Below are positions 1-7,700 of a stretch of 21,752 nt of DNA, in pieces. Location: contig JBBRUT010000048.1 of the NCBI GenBank assembly GCA_038247555.1, forward strand, positions 1-21,752. The letters run 5' to 3'. The notes under the pieces were generated by a model. The model did not search any database, was not told the origin of the DNA, and saw only the letters and a program-made list of their open reading frames with translations. Every line of letters starts with the position of its first letter. Positions within the stretch are counted from its first letter, which is position 1. A program made the translations under genes and the position numbers. Source of the stretch: JAHBXL01 sp038247555 (GTDB lineage Bacteria > Planctomycetota > Phycisphaerae > Phycisphaerales > UBA1924).

Positions 1-635
1 CGCTTCAAAATGTCGCGATGGCGGCGGCCCTTGCCGAGCACGAACGGACTGGCCGACGGGTTCACGATCACTTGCGCGCCCGCCTCGACCAGTTCAACGA
101 CGGGATCGGGATCATCGATGTACCGGTGCGCGAAGCCGGCATCCTCACCTTTCCAGAGGTCTTCGCAGATGGAGAGCCCGACGCGGGTGACTGCGCTGCC
201 CTTCGATGGCACGTCAAGCACCACCGCCCGGTCTCCCCGCACGAAGTAGCGGTCCTCATCGAAGACGTCGTACGTCGGCAGCAGACGCTTGTCGTAGTAC
301 GCGACCAGCTTGCCGTCGCGATACGCCAGCAGGGAGTTGCTCACGCCTTTGGACAAGTCCGCGGCATCTCCCGAGGCGGGCAGCGGCACGCCGAACACCA
401 GTGTCAGCGCGGCGGAATGCTGCTCGCCGAGCCTTTTCGCCGCCGCCGCGCATTCGCGGATGAACCCCTCCTGCCACAACAGGTCCATGGGCGGATAGCC
501 GGAGAGTCCGAGTTCCGGGCAGACCAGCAGGTCCGCGCCCGCTGCGCGTGCATTCGTCGCGGCATCGGCGATCAGCCGGGCGTTTCCGGCGATGTCGCCA
601 ACGGTCGGGTTGAGCTGGGCAAGGGCGAGGCGCAT
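1..635 (-). CDS. nadE: Glutamine-dependent NAD+ synthetase, N-terminal (nitrilase) part; runs off the window edge
   Basis: Translated from the minus strand, the frame opens with MRLALAQLNPTVGDIAGNAR and stays open to base 1, so only the first 211 residues are present. It is the carbon-nitrogen hydrolase (glutaminase) domain that supplies ammonia to the NAD+ synthetase domain, which should lie outside the window. The three catalytic residues of the nitrilase superfamily are visible: Glu41 in CPELGLSGYPP, Lys116 in YYDKRLLPTYDVFDE and Cys157 in GLSICEDLW. YDVFDE and the GYPPMDLL block are typical of the NadE glutaminase domain rather than of general amidases. The enzyme makes NAD+ from deamido-NAD+, glutamine and ATP in the cytoplasm. 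The start is placed at the ATG because a TACACT box lies exactly six bases upstream, and no better start exists before an upstream stop. The C-terminal synthetase domain is inferred, not seen. Confidence 0.93.
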   Translation of the reverse strand, partial: MRLALAQLNPTVGDIAGNARLIADAATNARAAGADLLVCPELGLSGYPPMDLLWQEGFIRECAAAAKRLGEQHSAALTLVFGVPLPASGDAADLSKGVSNSLLAYRDGKLVAYYDKRLLPTYDVFDEDRYFVRGDRAVVLDVPSKGSAVTRVGLSICEDLWKGEDAGFAHRYIDDPDPVVELVEAGAQVIVNPSASPFVLGKGRRHRDILK

Positions 636-641
636 TGATTC

Positions 642-647
642 AGTGTA
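642..647 (-). promoter_or_regulatory. Candidate -10 box of nadE (leaderless)
   Basis: On the minus strand TACACT is followed by six bases and then the ATG of nadE. The usual -10 to start-site distance would put transcription start on the A of the ATG, so the mRNA would be leaderless. No Shine-Dalgarno sequence or clear -35 box is seen. Confidence 0.45.
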
Positions 648-702
648 GATCGATCGTGCTTGCCGACGCGAGCGTCAGGAACTCGCTTGCAGTACGTCCT
701 GT

Positions 703-708
703 TAGAAT
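703..708 (+). promoter_or_regulatory. Candidate -10 box of the DUF3800 gene (leaderless)
   Basis: TAGAAT is followed by six bases (ggattg) and then GTG at 715, which would be +1. This favours GTG 715 over the in-frame TTG at 712 as the start codon. No -35 match is evident. Confidence 0.45.
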
Positions 709-714
709 GGATTG

Positions 715-1356
715 GTGCACGTGTACATTGATGAATCTGGGGATATCGGCATCCACCTCTCCCGCGAAGGAACGTCGCGCCACTTCACAACCGCAGCCAT
801 TATCGTGCAGTCCGATCAGGACTTGGAACGCTGCCGAGCGGGGCTCCCCGCGTTCAGGTCAAGGCGAGGCCTGAAGCGTGCGGAGTTTGGGTTCAACCAG
901 TGTGACAGGCGATTGCGAAGCGAGTATCTCGCCGCAGCCTCGGCGCTTCCCTGGAGCTTCCTGTCGCTGTCAATCGACAAGGCGGAACTCGACGCACCTC
1001 GTACGGCAGCCGGGTTCGATCTGTACCTGTTCGCCGTAACGCTGCTTCTGGGCTCGGCCCGCCCACACCTGCGGCAAGCAACGGTGATATTCGATTCCTG
1101 TGGCGGAGTGGAGTTTCGTCGAGCGATTATTTCCTGCTGCAAAGCTGCGTCACGCCAGCCAGACGGAACCATCGAGATCAAGCGCGTTCTCGCGCAGCGA
1201 TCACATTCTGATCAACTCCTGCAACTGGCGGATATGGTGGTTGGATCGGTGGCTCGAGCGCAGAGGCCGGAGTTGACCGATTCTCGGACCTGTCTTCAAC
1301 TGATTCGGAGTCATCAGCTTGCGACCATCGACTGGCCGGTCGATCGCCAAAAATGA
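715..1356 (+). CDS. DUF3800 domain protein
   Basis: The protein has about 213 residues. It begins (M)HVYIDESGDIG, the hallmark opening of DUF3800, with the Asp-Glu pair on the first strand. It ends with the family's second signature, DQLLQLADMVVGSVARA, near residues 160-177. DUF3800 proteins are thought to have an RNase H-like fold with acidic active-site residues, and some sit in mobile or defence contexts, but the biochemical role is not established. Here the gene stands alone, divergent from nadE with about 80 bases between them and followed by rlmN on the same strand after a 123-base gap. Its base composition is somewhat less GC-rich than that of its neighbours, which hints at acquisition (inference). 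The start could be TTG 712 or GTG 715; GTG is preferred because of the -10 spacing. Confidence 0.85.
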   Translation: MHVYIDESGDIGIHLSREGTSRHFTTAAIIVQSDQDLERCRAGLPAFRSRRGLKRAEFGFNQCDRRLRSEYLAAASALPWSFLSLSIDKAELDAPRTAAGFDLYLFAVTLLLGSARPHLRQATVIFDSCGGVEFRRAIISCCKAASRQPDGTIEIKRVLAQRSHSDQLLQLADMVVGSVARAQRPELTDSRTCLQLIRSHQLATIDWPVDRQK

Positions 1357-1440
1357 AGAGACCCGCGCCTAGTCCTATCGGGCACGCCACCCAAGGGTGA
1401 CTGTTCGGCGTGGGTCCGTTCTGTGCAATTATCGTCTACG

Positions 1441-1457
1441 CTTGCCATAAAGGCAAG
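1441..1457 (+). other. Small hairpin in the rlmN leader
   Basis: CTTGCC and GGCAAG form a six-base-pair stem around the loop ATAAA, ending 22 bases before the rlmN ATG. TANNNT boxes (TATCGT at 1430 and TACGCT at 1437) lie just upstream, so the hairpin could be at the 5' end of the transcript or overlap an operator. It has no U tract, so it is not a terminator. The rest of the 1357-1479 gap holds a weak inverted repeat, CACGCC at 1383 with GGCGTG at 1407, and nothing else I recognise. Confidence 0.3.
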
Positions 1458-1479
1458 CTCCAGTTCGTATTCGTTGCTC

Positions 1480-2670
1480 ATGTCACTCAAACCTGGACAG
1501 TTCGGTCCTGAGTTGGTTGGGAAAGTGGCCGATGGCCTTCCCGACCCCCTCTCCCTTCCCGCCGAGGCCTACGCCGCGGCGTGCGCGGCAGCGGAACTCA
1601 AGGGCAAGCGCCTTGGCGCGCTGGAGCGGTACGCCCGCACGTATCGCCAAGGGGTGCTCGATGACCCGCTCGCGTCGGTGAGTCTCCCGCCGCTCGGTCG
1701 CGTGCTGGAGAGCGATTCGCCCGAGGGCAACGTCATCAAGTTCACGCTGAAGGTCCCCGGGCGGGAAGGGCAGCCCGAAGCGCTGGAAACCGAATCGGTC
1801 ATCATCCCGATGATCGGCAAGCGCGGCATCCGCACGCACACGCTTTGCGTGTCGTCGCAGGTCGGGTGCGCCATGGGGTGCGGCTTCTGCCAGACGGCGC
1901 AGATGGGGCTGCTGCGGAACCTGACGACTCGCGAGATCATCGCGCAGTGGTTCATCGCGCAGCACCACTTCAAGGCCGTCGAGCTGGGCAACATCGTCTT
2001 CATGGGCATGGGCGAGCCCATGGACAACCTCGACAACGTGATGGGCGCGATCGCCATCTTTGGCGACCATCGTGGCCCGGCGCTCGCCCGCAACCGAATC
2101 ACCGTCTCAACCGTCGGCCGCGTCGATGGCATCGAGCGACTTGGCAAGCAGGTACACACCACCGGCTGGCACCGGCTGTCGCTTGCGGTCTCATTGAATG
2201 CGTCCAATGACGAGGTGCGGTCGCAGATCATGCCGATCAACCGCGCGGTTCCGATGAGCAGGCTGCGCGAGGCGATCGAGAGCTGGCCGATCTATGGCGG
2301 CGCGAAGATCTGCCTTGAGTATGTGCTCATCCCCGGTGTCAACGACCGCGCGGAGCACGCCGAGCAGCTCGGCGACTTCGTGCTCGGCCGCGGCATCTAT
2401 CTCGGCCGCCCCGCACTCCCCGGCCTCGTGAACCTCATCCCCTACAACCCGCGCGAGAACTCGCCCTGGCCTGCGCCGGAAGAGACGGATGTCGACAGGT
2501 TCATGCTGTGGCTTGGGCAGCAGGGTGTGTACGCCAAGCGCCGCCGCACCAAGGGCCGCGACACTATGGCGGCGTGCGGGCAGCTCGGCAACCCGGCGAT
2601 GCGCCGCAAGCCCGCGACGGGTGTGCAGTTGACCGCATCGGGGGCTGGTCCGCGGTCGCCGCCCGAGTAA
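1480..2670 (+). CDS. rlmN: Dual-specificity RNA methyltransferase RlmN (23S rRNA A2503 / tRNA A37 C2-methylation)
   Basis: The protein has 396 residues from ATG 1480 (MSLKPGQFGPE). It is a cytoplasmic radical-SAM enzyme that adds a methyl group to C2 of adenosine in 23S rRNA and certain tRNAs. The radical-SAM cluster motif CX3CX2C is seen at Cys130, Cys134 and Cys137 (SQVGCAMGCGFC), followed by RNLTTREIIAQ. The SAM-contact motif MGMGEPMDN is at about 176-183. The C-terminal catalytic cysteine lies in TKGRDTMAACGQL at about residue 366. The order and spacing match RlmN; the resistance homologue Cfr is shorter and differs in this region. The frame is open upstream to a GTG at 1423, but that segment (Ser-rich, unlike the family) is rejected as coding. 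There is no clear Shine-Dalgarno sequence. The last 25 residues are a Pro/Ser/Gly tail beyond the usual end. Confidence 0.95.
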   Translation: MSLKPGQFGPELVGKVADGLPDPLSLPAEAYAAACAAAELKGKRLGALERYARTYRQGVLDDPLASVSLPPLGRVLESDSPEGNVIKFTLKVPGREGQPEALETESVIIPMIGKRGIRTHTLCVSSQVGCAMGCGFCQTAQMGLLRNLTTREIIAQWFIAQHHFKAVELGNIVFMGMGEPMDNLDNVMGAIAIFGDHRGPALARNRITVSTVGRVDGIERLGKQVHTTGWHRLSLAVSLNASNDEVRSQIMPINRAVPMSRLREAIESWPIYGGAKICLEYVLIPGVNDRAEHAEQLGDFVLGRGIYLGRPALPGLVNLIPYNPRENSPWPAPEETDVDRFMLWLGQQGVYAKRRRTKGRDTMAACGQLGNPAMRRKPATGVQLTASGAGPRSPPE

Positions 2671-2774
2671 CGGGTGTTCTCCGGCGGAAGCACAATCTGA
2701 GCGATGCCTGCGCATCACGAACGGGGTGGGCGACATGCTGCGTCGGGCCAGACCGCTTCGAGTTGTCTATGTCT

Positions 2775-4910
2775 TCAGGGGGCCAGCCGCTCGATCTCTG
2801 CCCTCGTCGCCTCATCTACCGCCATTGCCTTGGCCCGGGCGATCACCGATCGCGAGGCCTCCGCGCCACGGGCACGTTTCATCGCGCGCGACGCCTCACT
2901 CGCATCTCGTACCAGCGACCCCGGGCGAAGACTCTGCGCGAGCATGTCCGCCTCGAGCTCACTGATCTCCATCGCCCATGCCACGGTCGAGTGCCAGATC
3001 ATGTCTTTGCAGGCCGCGAGTGCCGGGTCTTCCGCGATTCGCGGCAGTGCGGCTTCATAGACCTTGGCGAATATCACCGGATGCAGTTCAATGAACGCGG
3101 CGGTGAGACCCGCGAGCGCGACTTCGGCCGAAAGCGCTTCGGGCTGATCCTTGATGATCGCGCCGAGCAGCCGTGCCGCCTCCTCATCGCGACCCAGAAG
3201 CCTGAGCGTCTTCAGTGCATCTTCGAACTTCCTTTCTTTGAGCTGCCCCGAGAGCTCCGTCGCAACAGGTGTGAGTTCACCCATCGCCCCGGGCATGGGG
3301 AGTGGAGCCCGCGCCACCGGGCGCGCTGCCACGTAGAGCGGATCACCGATCACGGTGAGTTTCCACGCTTCGCCCCTGTCCATGCGGACCGCTGCGCCAA
3401 ACGGCATGGCCATCAGCAGACGCTGCGCCACCACCGGTGTCGGGACGAATGCCTGCAAGTACGGTTCGTACGTTGATCCAAGGTATGCAAACGCGCCCCG
3501 CTCCAGCCACCGCCCTGCCACGGTGTCGCGGTTGCCCGGCATCGTGGCGGACCATGAATGCACGAAGTGCACCGCCGAGGGAACGTGCAGGAATGGCGCA
3601 TCGCCCGGCTTGCCCTGGCCGGGTTTCAGATCAAAGAACTCCGCGTTCCCCGAGGAGTTCACGAACACGAGCGAGGCATTCACGCCGCGTCGCGAGGGCA
3701 GCAATCCGCCGGGCCGGCCTTTCAACTCCGCAACCCCGGGGTCTCCGCCGCGCTGCTGGCCAGCGCCCCGCCGACGCCAATCCTCAAGGCCTCTGCGCGC
3801 CCCATCATCAACAAGCGTTTGCAGCCCGGCCTTCTGAAAATACCCCGCCGCGGCCGTCGCATCCCAGCCGTTCCACGGTGGGCCGTCGTCATAGCCGTCA
3901 AACAACCAGGCGCTCTCCGGCGAAAGAAACAGCGAGGACATCGCGGCGTACGCCGCCTGCCACTCGTTGCCGATCACTTGCCCGGCCCACGCCCAACGCG
4001 CCGTCCGTCCGGGTTCCGTCGGCGAAAGAGTCAGCACGCCACTCGGCCGCCCGATGACATCCATCACGGCAAACGTCGAGGTCTGCGAGATCTCGCCGAC
4101 CGACACTTTCACCGGCGCGTTCTGGCACAGCGTCACCGCGTCGATCTCATCCCCGAGCGCATCCCATTTCCATGGCATCGTCTTCAACTCGGCGTGCAGT
4201 GCAAGCACCAGTTCGGCCAGCTTGTCGTACGGCAACCAGTGGTCGACCGACAACCCCCACGGCCGCGCATTGAGCCAGATGATCGGCTGGCCGTGCCCCG
4301 CCGCGAGCGCAAGCGCGCCCGTCCACGCCGGATCGCTCGGGTGCGCCACCACAACCCCCGGCGGCGTGAACTTCAGCGTGTTCCAGTGCTCGAACAGTCT
4401 GGCAGGGTCGTCGCAGCCCCATGCCGCCGCGGCCGCACGCTCCACCGCGCCGCGCAAGCCCTCCTCTCCCTCTCCCGGCTTGCTGTCGCTTGCGAAGCGT
4501 ACAACCCGCTCGGGCTTAAATGACCGCACGAACCGCGCGACCGCTTCCGCTGATTCCCACGATCCATCATCGATCAGAATGGGAAAGCGGGCCCGGGTTG
4601 TCCATGTGCTCACCGCGGCGATGTACGACGCGGTATCCGGCACGACGACGACCGCAGAGATCACCGGGATCTGCGACCGGACGCCCGACACCCGTGCCCC
4701 GAGTCGCACGGATGGGGGAAGGTCCTCAAGCCGGACGCCGCCTGCGGGCTGAGCGGCTGGATTAGCCCCGCTTGCAGGTCCCCCGGTTGCGGGTTGTGTG
4801 CCCACCCCCGCTCCGGCAGCGATCGCGGTCAACGAGCCCGCTGCGAGTGCCGATAAACACCGCCGGACCTTGTCGCCGTTCCCCCGGACGCTCCGCTTCG
4901 CTGTTCGCAT
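2775..4910 (-). CDS. Large secreted protein of unknown function with a peptidase C25/TIGR03790-like C-terminal region
   Basis: The protein has 711 residues from ATG 4910, chosen because AAAGG sits six bases upstream and a signal peptide follows directly: a basic MRTAKRSVRGNGDKVRR, then a hydrophobic LSALAAGSLTAIAAGAGVG. An in-frame ATG at 4937 is an alternative. The first half has alternating strands and helices (ISAVVVVPDTASYIAAVSTW; ARFPILIDDGSWESAEAVA) reminiscent of cell-wall-binding or gingipain-like Rossmann layers. The region DTVAGRWLERGAFAYLGSTY, then EPYLQAF, then VIGDPLY resembles the caspase-like fold end of TIGR03790 or C25 relatives. I do not see a clear catalytic His-Cys pair, so activity is doubtful. 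The last 150 residues are helical and may be TPR-like (KFEDALKTLRLLGRDEEAARLL). It is divergent from trpE across 61 bases. Its role is unknown. Confidence 0.8.
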   Translation of the reverse strand: MRTAKRSVRGNGDKVRRCLSALAAGSLTAIAAGAGVGTQPATGGPASGANPAAQPAGGVRLEDLPPSVRLGARVSGVRSQIPVISAVVVVPDTASYIAAVSTWTTRARFPILIDDGSWESAEAVARFVRSFKPERVVRFASDSKPGEGEEGLRGAVERAAAAAWGCDDPARLFEHWNTLKFTPPGVVVAHPSDPAWTGALALAAGHGQPIIWLNARPWGLSVDHWLPYDKLAELVLALHAELKTMPWKWDALGDEIDAVTLCQNAPVKVSVGEISQTSTFAVMDVIGRPSGVLTLSPTEPGRTARWAWAGQVIGNEWQAAYAAMSSLFLSPESAWLFDGYDDGPPWNGWDATAAAGYFQKAGLQTLVDDGARRGLEDWRRRGAGQQRGGDPGVAELKGRPGGLLPSRRGVNASLVFVNSSGNAEFFDLKPGQGKPGDAPFLHVPSAVHFVHSWSATMPGNRDTVAGRWLERGAFAYLGSTYEPYLQAFVPTPVVAQRLLMAMPFGAAVRMDRGEAWKLTVIGDPLYVAARPVARAPLPMPGAMGELTPVATELSGQLKERKFEDALKTLRLLGRDEEAARLLGAIIKDQPEALSAEVALAGLTAAFIELHPVIFAKVYEAALPRIAEDPALAACKDMIWHSTVAWAMEISELEADMLAQSLRPGSLVRDASEASRAMKRARGAEASRSVIARAKAMAVDEATRAEIERLAP

Positions 4911-4971
4911 AGCTTGCCTTTGATTCGCGGTCGCCATCCACACATCGTTCCTGCTCTTGGACGTACGCACC

Positions 4972-6657
4972 ATGCCCTGGCCCCGGCTCGAACAGTTCCT
5001 GGAAATCGTTGAGCGCGAGATGCGCCCCGATGCCCCACGCGCCGACCGACTGGCCATCCCCATCGCGCTCCGTCTGCTGGATGATCAGCTTACACCCGTT
5101 CTGGCATACCGTCGGCTCGTTGCCCCGGATGAGCGAACCGCTCCATCTTTCCTGCTCGAGTCCGTCGAAGGCGGCGAGCGGCAGGGGCGATACTCAATCC
5201 TCGGTGCCCAGCCCGCGTTGGAGGTTCTGGCGCATGGGCACGAAGTGGAGACGATCGACCAGCGGCTGGAGGGAAGGCCGGGGCACCGGACGCACGCGAC
5301 AGAGGCGGACCCGCTGGCGGTGCTGCGGCGGATCACGCGCGGGACGCGGCTAGTAATGCCGCCGCTTGCGCCCGGTCCGAGCCCGCTGCTGCCCGCCTGC
5401 TTTCTGGGCGGATGGGTCGGCTTCGCGGGGTACGAGACGGTTCGGTATGCCGAGCCGCAGAAGCTGGATGTTCGCACCGCGCCGAAAGATGACCGCGGCT
5501 TGCCCGACATGCACTGGGGCTTCTACGACGGCGTTGTGGTGTTCGACCACGTCGCCAAGCTGGTGTACGTGGTGAAGCTGGTAGAGATCGCGGCGGGCAC
5601 AACGCGCGAGCAGATCGCGAGGGCGTATCGGGGGGCGGTCGAAGCAGTCGAGGCCCGCGCCCGCGAGTTGCAGGAGCACGCCAAGCCCTTGCCGCTGGGA
5701 CGAATGGAGCCTCCCTCTACCGCCGGCGCGAGGCCAGCCGCGGATTCCAAGGCCGGCGCGGGCGCCCCCCCCACGCTCGCGAGCAACATGACGCGCCAGC
5801 AGCACGCGGAGATGGTGGCAAAGGCGAAGGAGTACATCCGCGCGGGAGACATCTTCCAGGTGGTGCTGGGGCAGCGGTTTGAGCGGAAGTCCGCCGCTGA
5901 CCCGTTTGATGTCTATCGCGCGCTGCGGGCGGTAAACCCGAGCCCCTACATGGTGTACATGCAGGCGCGGGGGTGCATCCTGGTGGCGTCGAGCCCGGAG
6001 ATTCTCTGCCGCGTCCGGCATCGCGCCGACGGTGTGCGTGTGCTGACGAACAGGCCGCTGGCGGGGACGCGGAAGCGCGGCCTGACGCCGGCAGAAGATG
6101 TTGCACTGGAGCGAGAACTGCTCGCCGACCCGAAGGAACGCGCTGAGCACATCATGCTCGTCGATCTCGGCCGCAACGATGTCGGCATGGTCTGCACGCC
6201 GGGGACGATTGAGCTTCCGGCGATCATGTCGATCGAGCGCTACTCGCACGTCATGCACATCAGCTCGACCGTGACCGGGCACCTTCGACCGGAACTGGAC
6301 TGCTGGGATGCGCTCCGCGCGACGCTGCCGGTCGGCACCATCTCCGGCGCGCCGAAGATTCGCGCCATGCAGATCATCGATGAGCTCGAGCCGGTCCGCC
6401 GCGGCCCGTATGGCGGCGGTATGGGCTATGTTTCGCTCGATGGAGACATGGACATCGCACTTGCATTGCGGACGATGGTGGTGCCGACCGCGATGCACAA
6501 GGACGGCGAGTGGGTGTATCACTTGCAAGCCGCGGGCGGGATTGTGGCCGACTCTGAGACCGAGGCGGAGTACATGGAGACGGTGAACAAGTCGGCCGCG
6601 CTGGCGCGGGCGATTGATGCGGCGGAGGGGGCGTTTGGGGCGGGCCGGGGCGGATGA
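4972..6657 (+). CDS. trpE: Anthranilate synthase component I (TrpE)
   Basis: The protein has 561 residues from ATG 4972; a TTG at 4957 would add five residues with no support. It is the first enzyme of tryptophan synthesis, turning chorismate and ammonia from a TrpG glutaminase partner into anthranilate. The N-terminal domain carries the tryptophan-binding motif LLES at 61-64, so feedback inhibition by tryptophan is expected. The chorismate-binding domain (about 272-550) shows GDIFQVVLGQRF, SPEIL, NRPLAGTRKRG (360-370), DLGRNDVG (398-405), TISGAPKIRAMQIIDELEP (456-474) and RGPYGGGMGY. A lineage-specific Ala/Pro/Gly linker (about 246-270) separates the domains. No trpG, trpD or other trp gene is next to it, so the pathway is dispersed here. 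PabB and isochorismate synthase relatives are less likely given LLES and PLAGTR. Confidence 0.95.
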   Translation: MPWPRLEQFLEIVEREMRPDAPRADRLAIPIALRLLDDQLTPVLAYRRLVAPDERTAPSFLLESVEGGERQGRYSILGAQPALEVLAHGHEVETIDQRLEGRPGHRTHATEADPLAVLRRITRGTRLVMPPLAPGPSPLLPACFLGGWVGFAGYETVRYAEPQKLDVRTAPKDDRGLPDMHWGFYDGVVVFDHVAKLVYVVKLVEIAAGTTREQIARAYRGAVEAVEARARELQEHAKPLPLGRMEPPSTAGARPAADSKAGAGAPPTLASNMTRQQHAEMVAKAKEYIRAGDIFQVVLGQRFERKSAADPFDVYRALRAVNPSPYMVYMQARGCILVASSPEILCRVRHRADGVRVLTNRPLAGTRKRGLTPAEDVALERELLADPKERAEHIMLVDLGRNDVGMVCTPGTIELPAIMSIERYSHVMHISSTVTGHLRPELDCWDALRATLPVGTISGAPKIRAMQIIDELEPVRRGPYGGGMGYVSLDGDMDIALALRTMVVPTAMHKDGEWVYHLQAAGGIVADSETEAEYMETVNKSAALARAIDAAEGAFGAGRGG

Positions 6658-6687
6658 TCAGCGGTTCTTGGGAAAGGGGCAGGCTGT

Positions 6688-7020
6688 ATGAGCGGCGGCA
6701 GACGGAGACCACAACCACCGGGCACGGTGAATGTCGGAAGAAGAACTTCCGGTGGGGTGCATGCTGGCATGTTCGGCAATCCGTTTGTGGTGAAGTCCTC
6801 TCCGGAGTTTCCGGATGCGGAATCGACGCTCCAGCGCTATGAGCAGTGGCTGCGAGAGCGTTTGGAGGACAGCCCGGACTTTGCTGCACACTTTGATGAG
6901 CTTGCCGGACAGCGGCTGTGGTGCCCCGGCTGCGGGCTCGACTCGCCGATGTGTCATGCACGAGTGATCGAGCGGGTGCTTGAAGAGCAGGGCAGCAGCG
7001 GGACGTCGCGGACTCGATAA
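6688..7020 (+). CDS. Small DUF4326 domain protein
   Basis: The protein has 110 residues from ATG 6688, preceded by an AAAGGGG run about nine bases upstream of the codon. The visible pattern fits DUF4326: NVGR…GMFGNPF near 15-33, RYEQWLRERL near 50, ELAGQRLWCPGC near 70-84 and MCHARVI near 88-94. The cysteines and the CH pair suggest a metal site. The family is small, cytoplasmic and of unknown function, and is often found in phages and mobile elements as well as chromosomes. The gene starts 30 bases after trpE and may be co-transcribed with it, but nothing suggests a shared role. An inner ATG (MFGNPF) would cut off conserved residues, so the longer start is preferred. Confidence 0.75.
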   Translation: MSGGRRRPQPPGTVNVGRRTSGGVHAGMFGNPFVVKSSPEFPDAESTLQRYEQWLRERLEDSPDFAAHFDELAGQRLWCPGCGLDSPMCHARVIERVLEEQGSSGTSRTR

Positions 7021-7033
7021 GCGGGGGAACGAC

Positions 7034-7039
7034 TACCAT
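7034..7039 (+). promoter_or_regulatory. Candidate -10 box of the phosphatase gene (near-leaderless)
   Basis: TACCAT is followed by seven bases and the ATG at 7047, so the transcript would begin on or one base before the start codon. No Shine-Dalgarno sequence is present in this gap. Confidence 0.4.
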
Positions 7040-7046
7040 TCCCTCA

Positions 7047-7700
7047 ATGTCCAGCCCCCCCTCCAACCTCGCCCGCGTGCTCGTCCTGGGCGCGATCACC
7101 TGCGGCCTCGCGACGTGGGTCGTCTTCGCCAAGAACGGCGTTCGCGATCAACTTGTTCCCCGCAACTTCGGTGTGGTGGAAGAGGGGCACGTATACCGCG
7201 CCGCAGCGCTCACACCGGCCTCGCTGAAGAAGGCCCACGAGCAGCACCAGTTCAAGACCATCATTGATCTGGGCGGGTTCGATGTTGACCCGCTGGCCGA
7301 CAAGCTCGCGCAGAGTTCCGCCGAGTCCCTGGGCATCACGCGCTATGTCTTCCCGCTCTCGGGCGACGGCACCGGCAACCCTAATGCCTACGTCGCCGCG
7401 CTCCGCGTGCTCGCTGATCCGGCGAACCACCCGGTGCTCGTGCATTGCTCCGCCGGTGCGCAGCGCACCAGCGGGTGCATCATCATGTACCGCGACTTCA
7501 TCCAGGGTGGTGATGACGCCGCGGCACGCACCGAGGCCTTCAGCTTCCGGCACGACCCCAAGGACAACCCCAGGTTGTTTGAGTATCTTGATGTCTGGCA
7601 GGATCACATCGAGCGGGCGTTCCGCCAGGGCACGCAGGTTCCTGACCATGCCGAAGTGCCGGTTGTGCCCTTCGCGTCCAAGAGGACGGACCAGCCTTGA
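7047..7700 (+). CDS. Membrane-anchored tyrosine/dual-specificity phosphatase-like protein
   Basis: The protein has 217 residues. One N-terminal membrane segment (about 8-28, NLARVLVLGAITCGLATWVV) is followed by a phosphatase domain. FGVVEEGHVYRAA at 41-53 matches the opening of the bacterial Tyr-phosphatase family in which a 'yRsa' motif precedes the core. The P-loop HCSAGAQRTS carries Cys134 and Arg140 in the CX5R pattern, and Asp107 in PLSGDGTG is a likely general acid. Catalytic residues therefore appear intact. The substrate is unknown. The downstream glycosyltransferase starts inside its stop codon (TTGA overlap), which points to translational coupling and perhaps a shared role in cell-envelope polymer or lipid-linked sugar metabolism (inference). 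Phosphoinositide or lipid-phosphate substrates are possible alternatives to phosphotyrosine. Confidence 0.85.
   Translation: MSSPPSNLARVLVLGAITCGLATWVVFAKNGVRDQLVPRNFGVVEEGHVYRAAALTPASLKKAHEQHQFKTIIDLGGFDVDPLADKLAQSSAESLGITRYVFPLSGDGTGNPNAYVAALRVLADPANHPVLVHCSAGAQRTSGCIIMYRDFIQGGDDAAARTEAFSFRHDPKDNPRLFEYLDVWQDHIERAFRQGTQVPDHAEVPVVPFASKRTDQP

Noticed and set aside
18..638. 206-codon plus-strand frame at the window start
   Set aside because: It is the antisense of the nitrilase domain of nadE, whose catalytic Glu, Lys and Cys are all present on the minus strand.
1423..1479. Upstream extension of RlmN from GTG 1423
   Set aside because: The added residues are Ser-rich, unlike the family N-terminus, and would cover the likely promoter and leader hairpin.
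3558..4523. Long plus-strand open frame inside the 711-residue secreted protein gene
   Set aside because: The minus frame has a signal peptide, a ribosome site and domain-like sequence; the plus frame is Arg/Pro-rich without any domain.
5350..6528. 392-codon minus-strand frame inside trpE
   Set aside because: trpE motifs are complete on the plus strand; the antisense frame is His/Arg-rich without recognisable domains.
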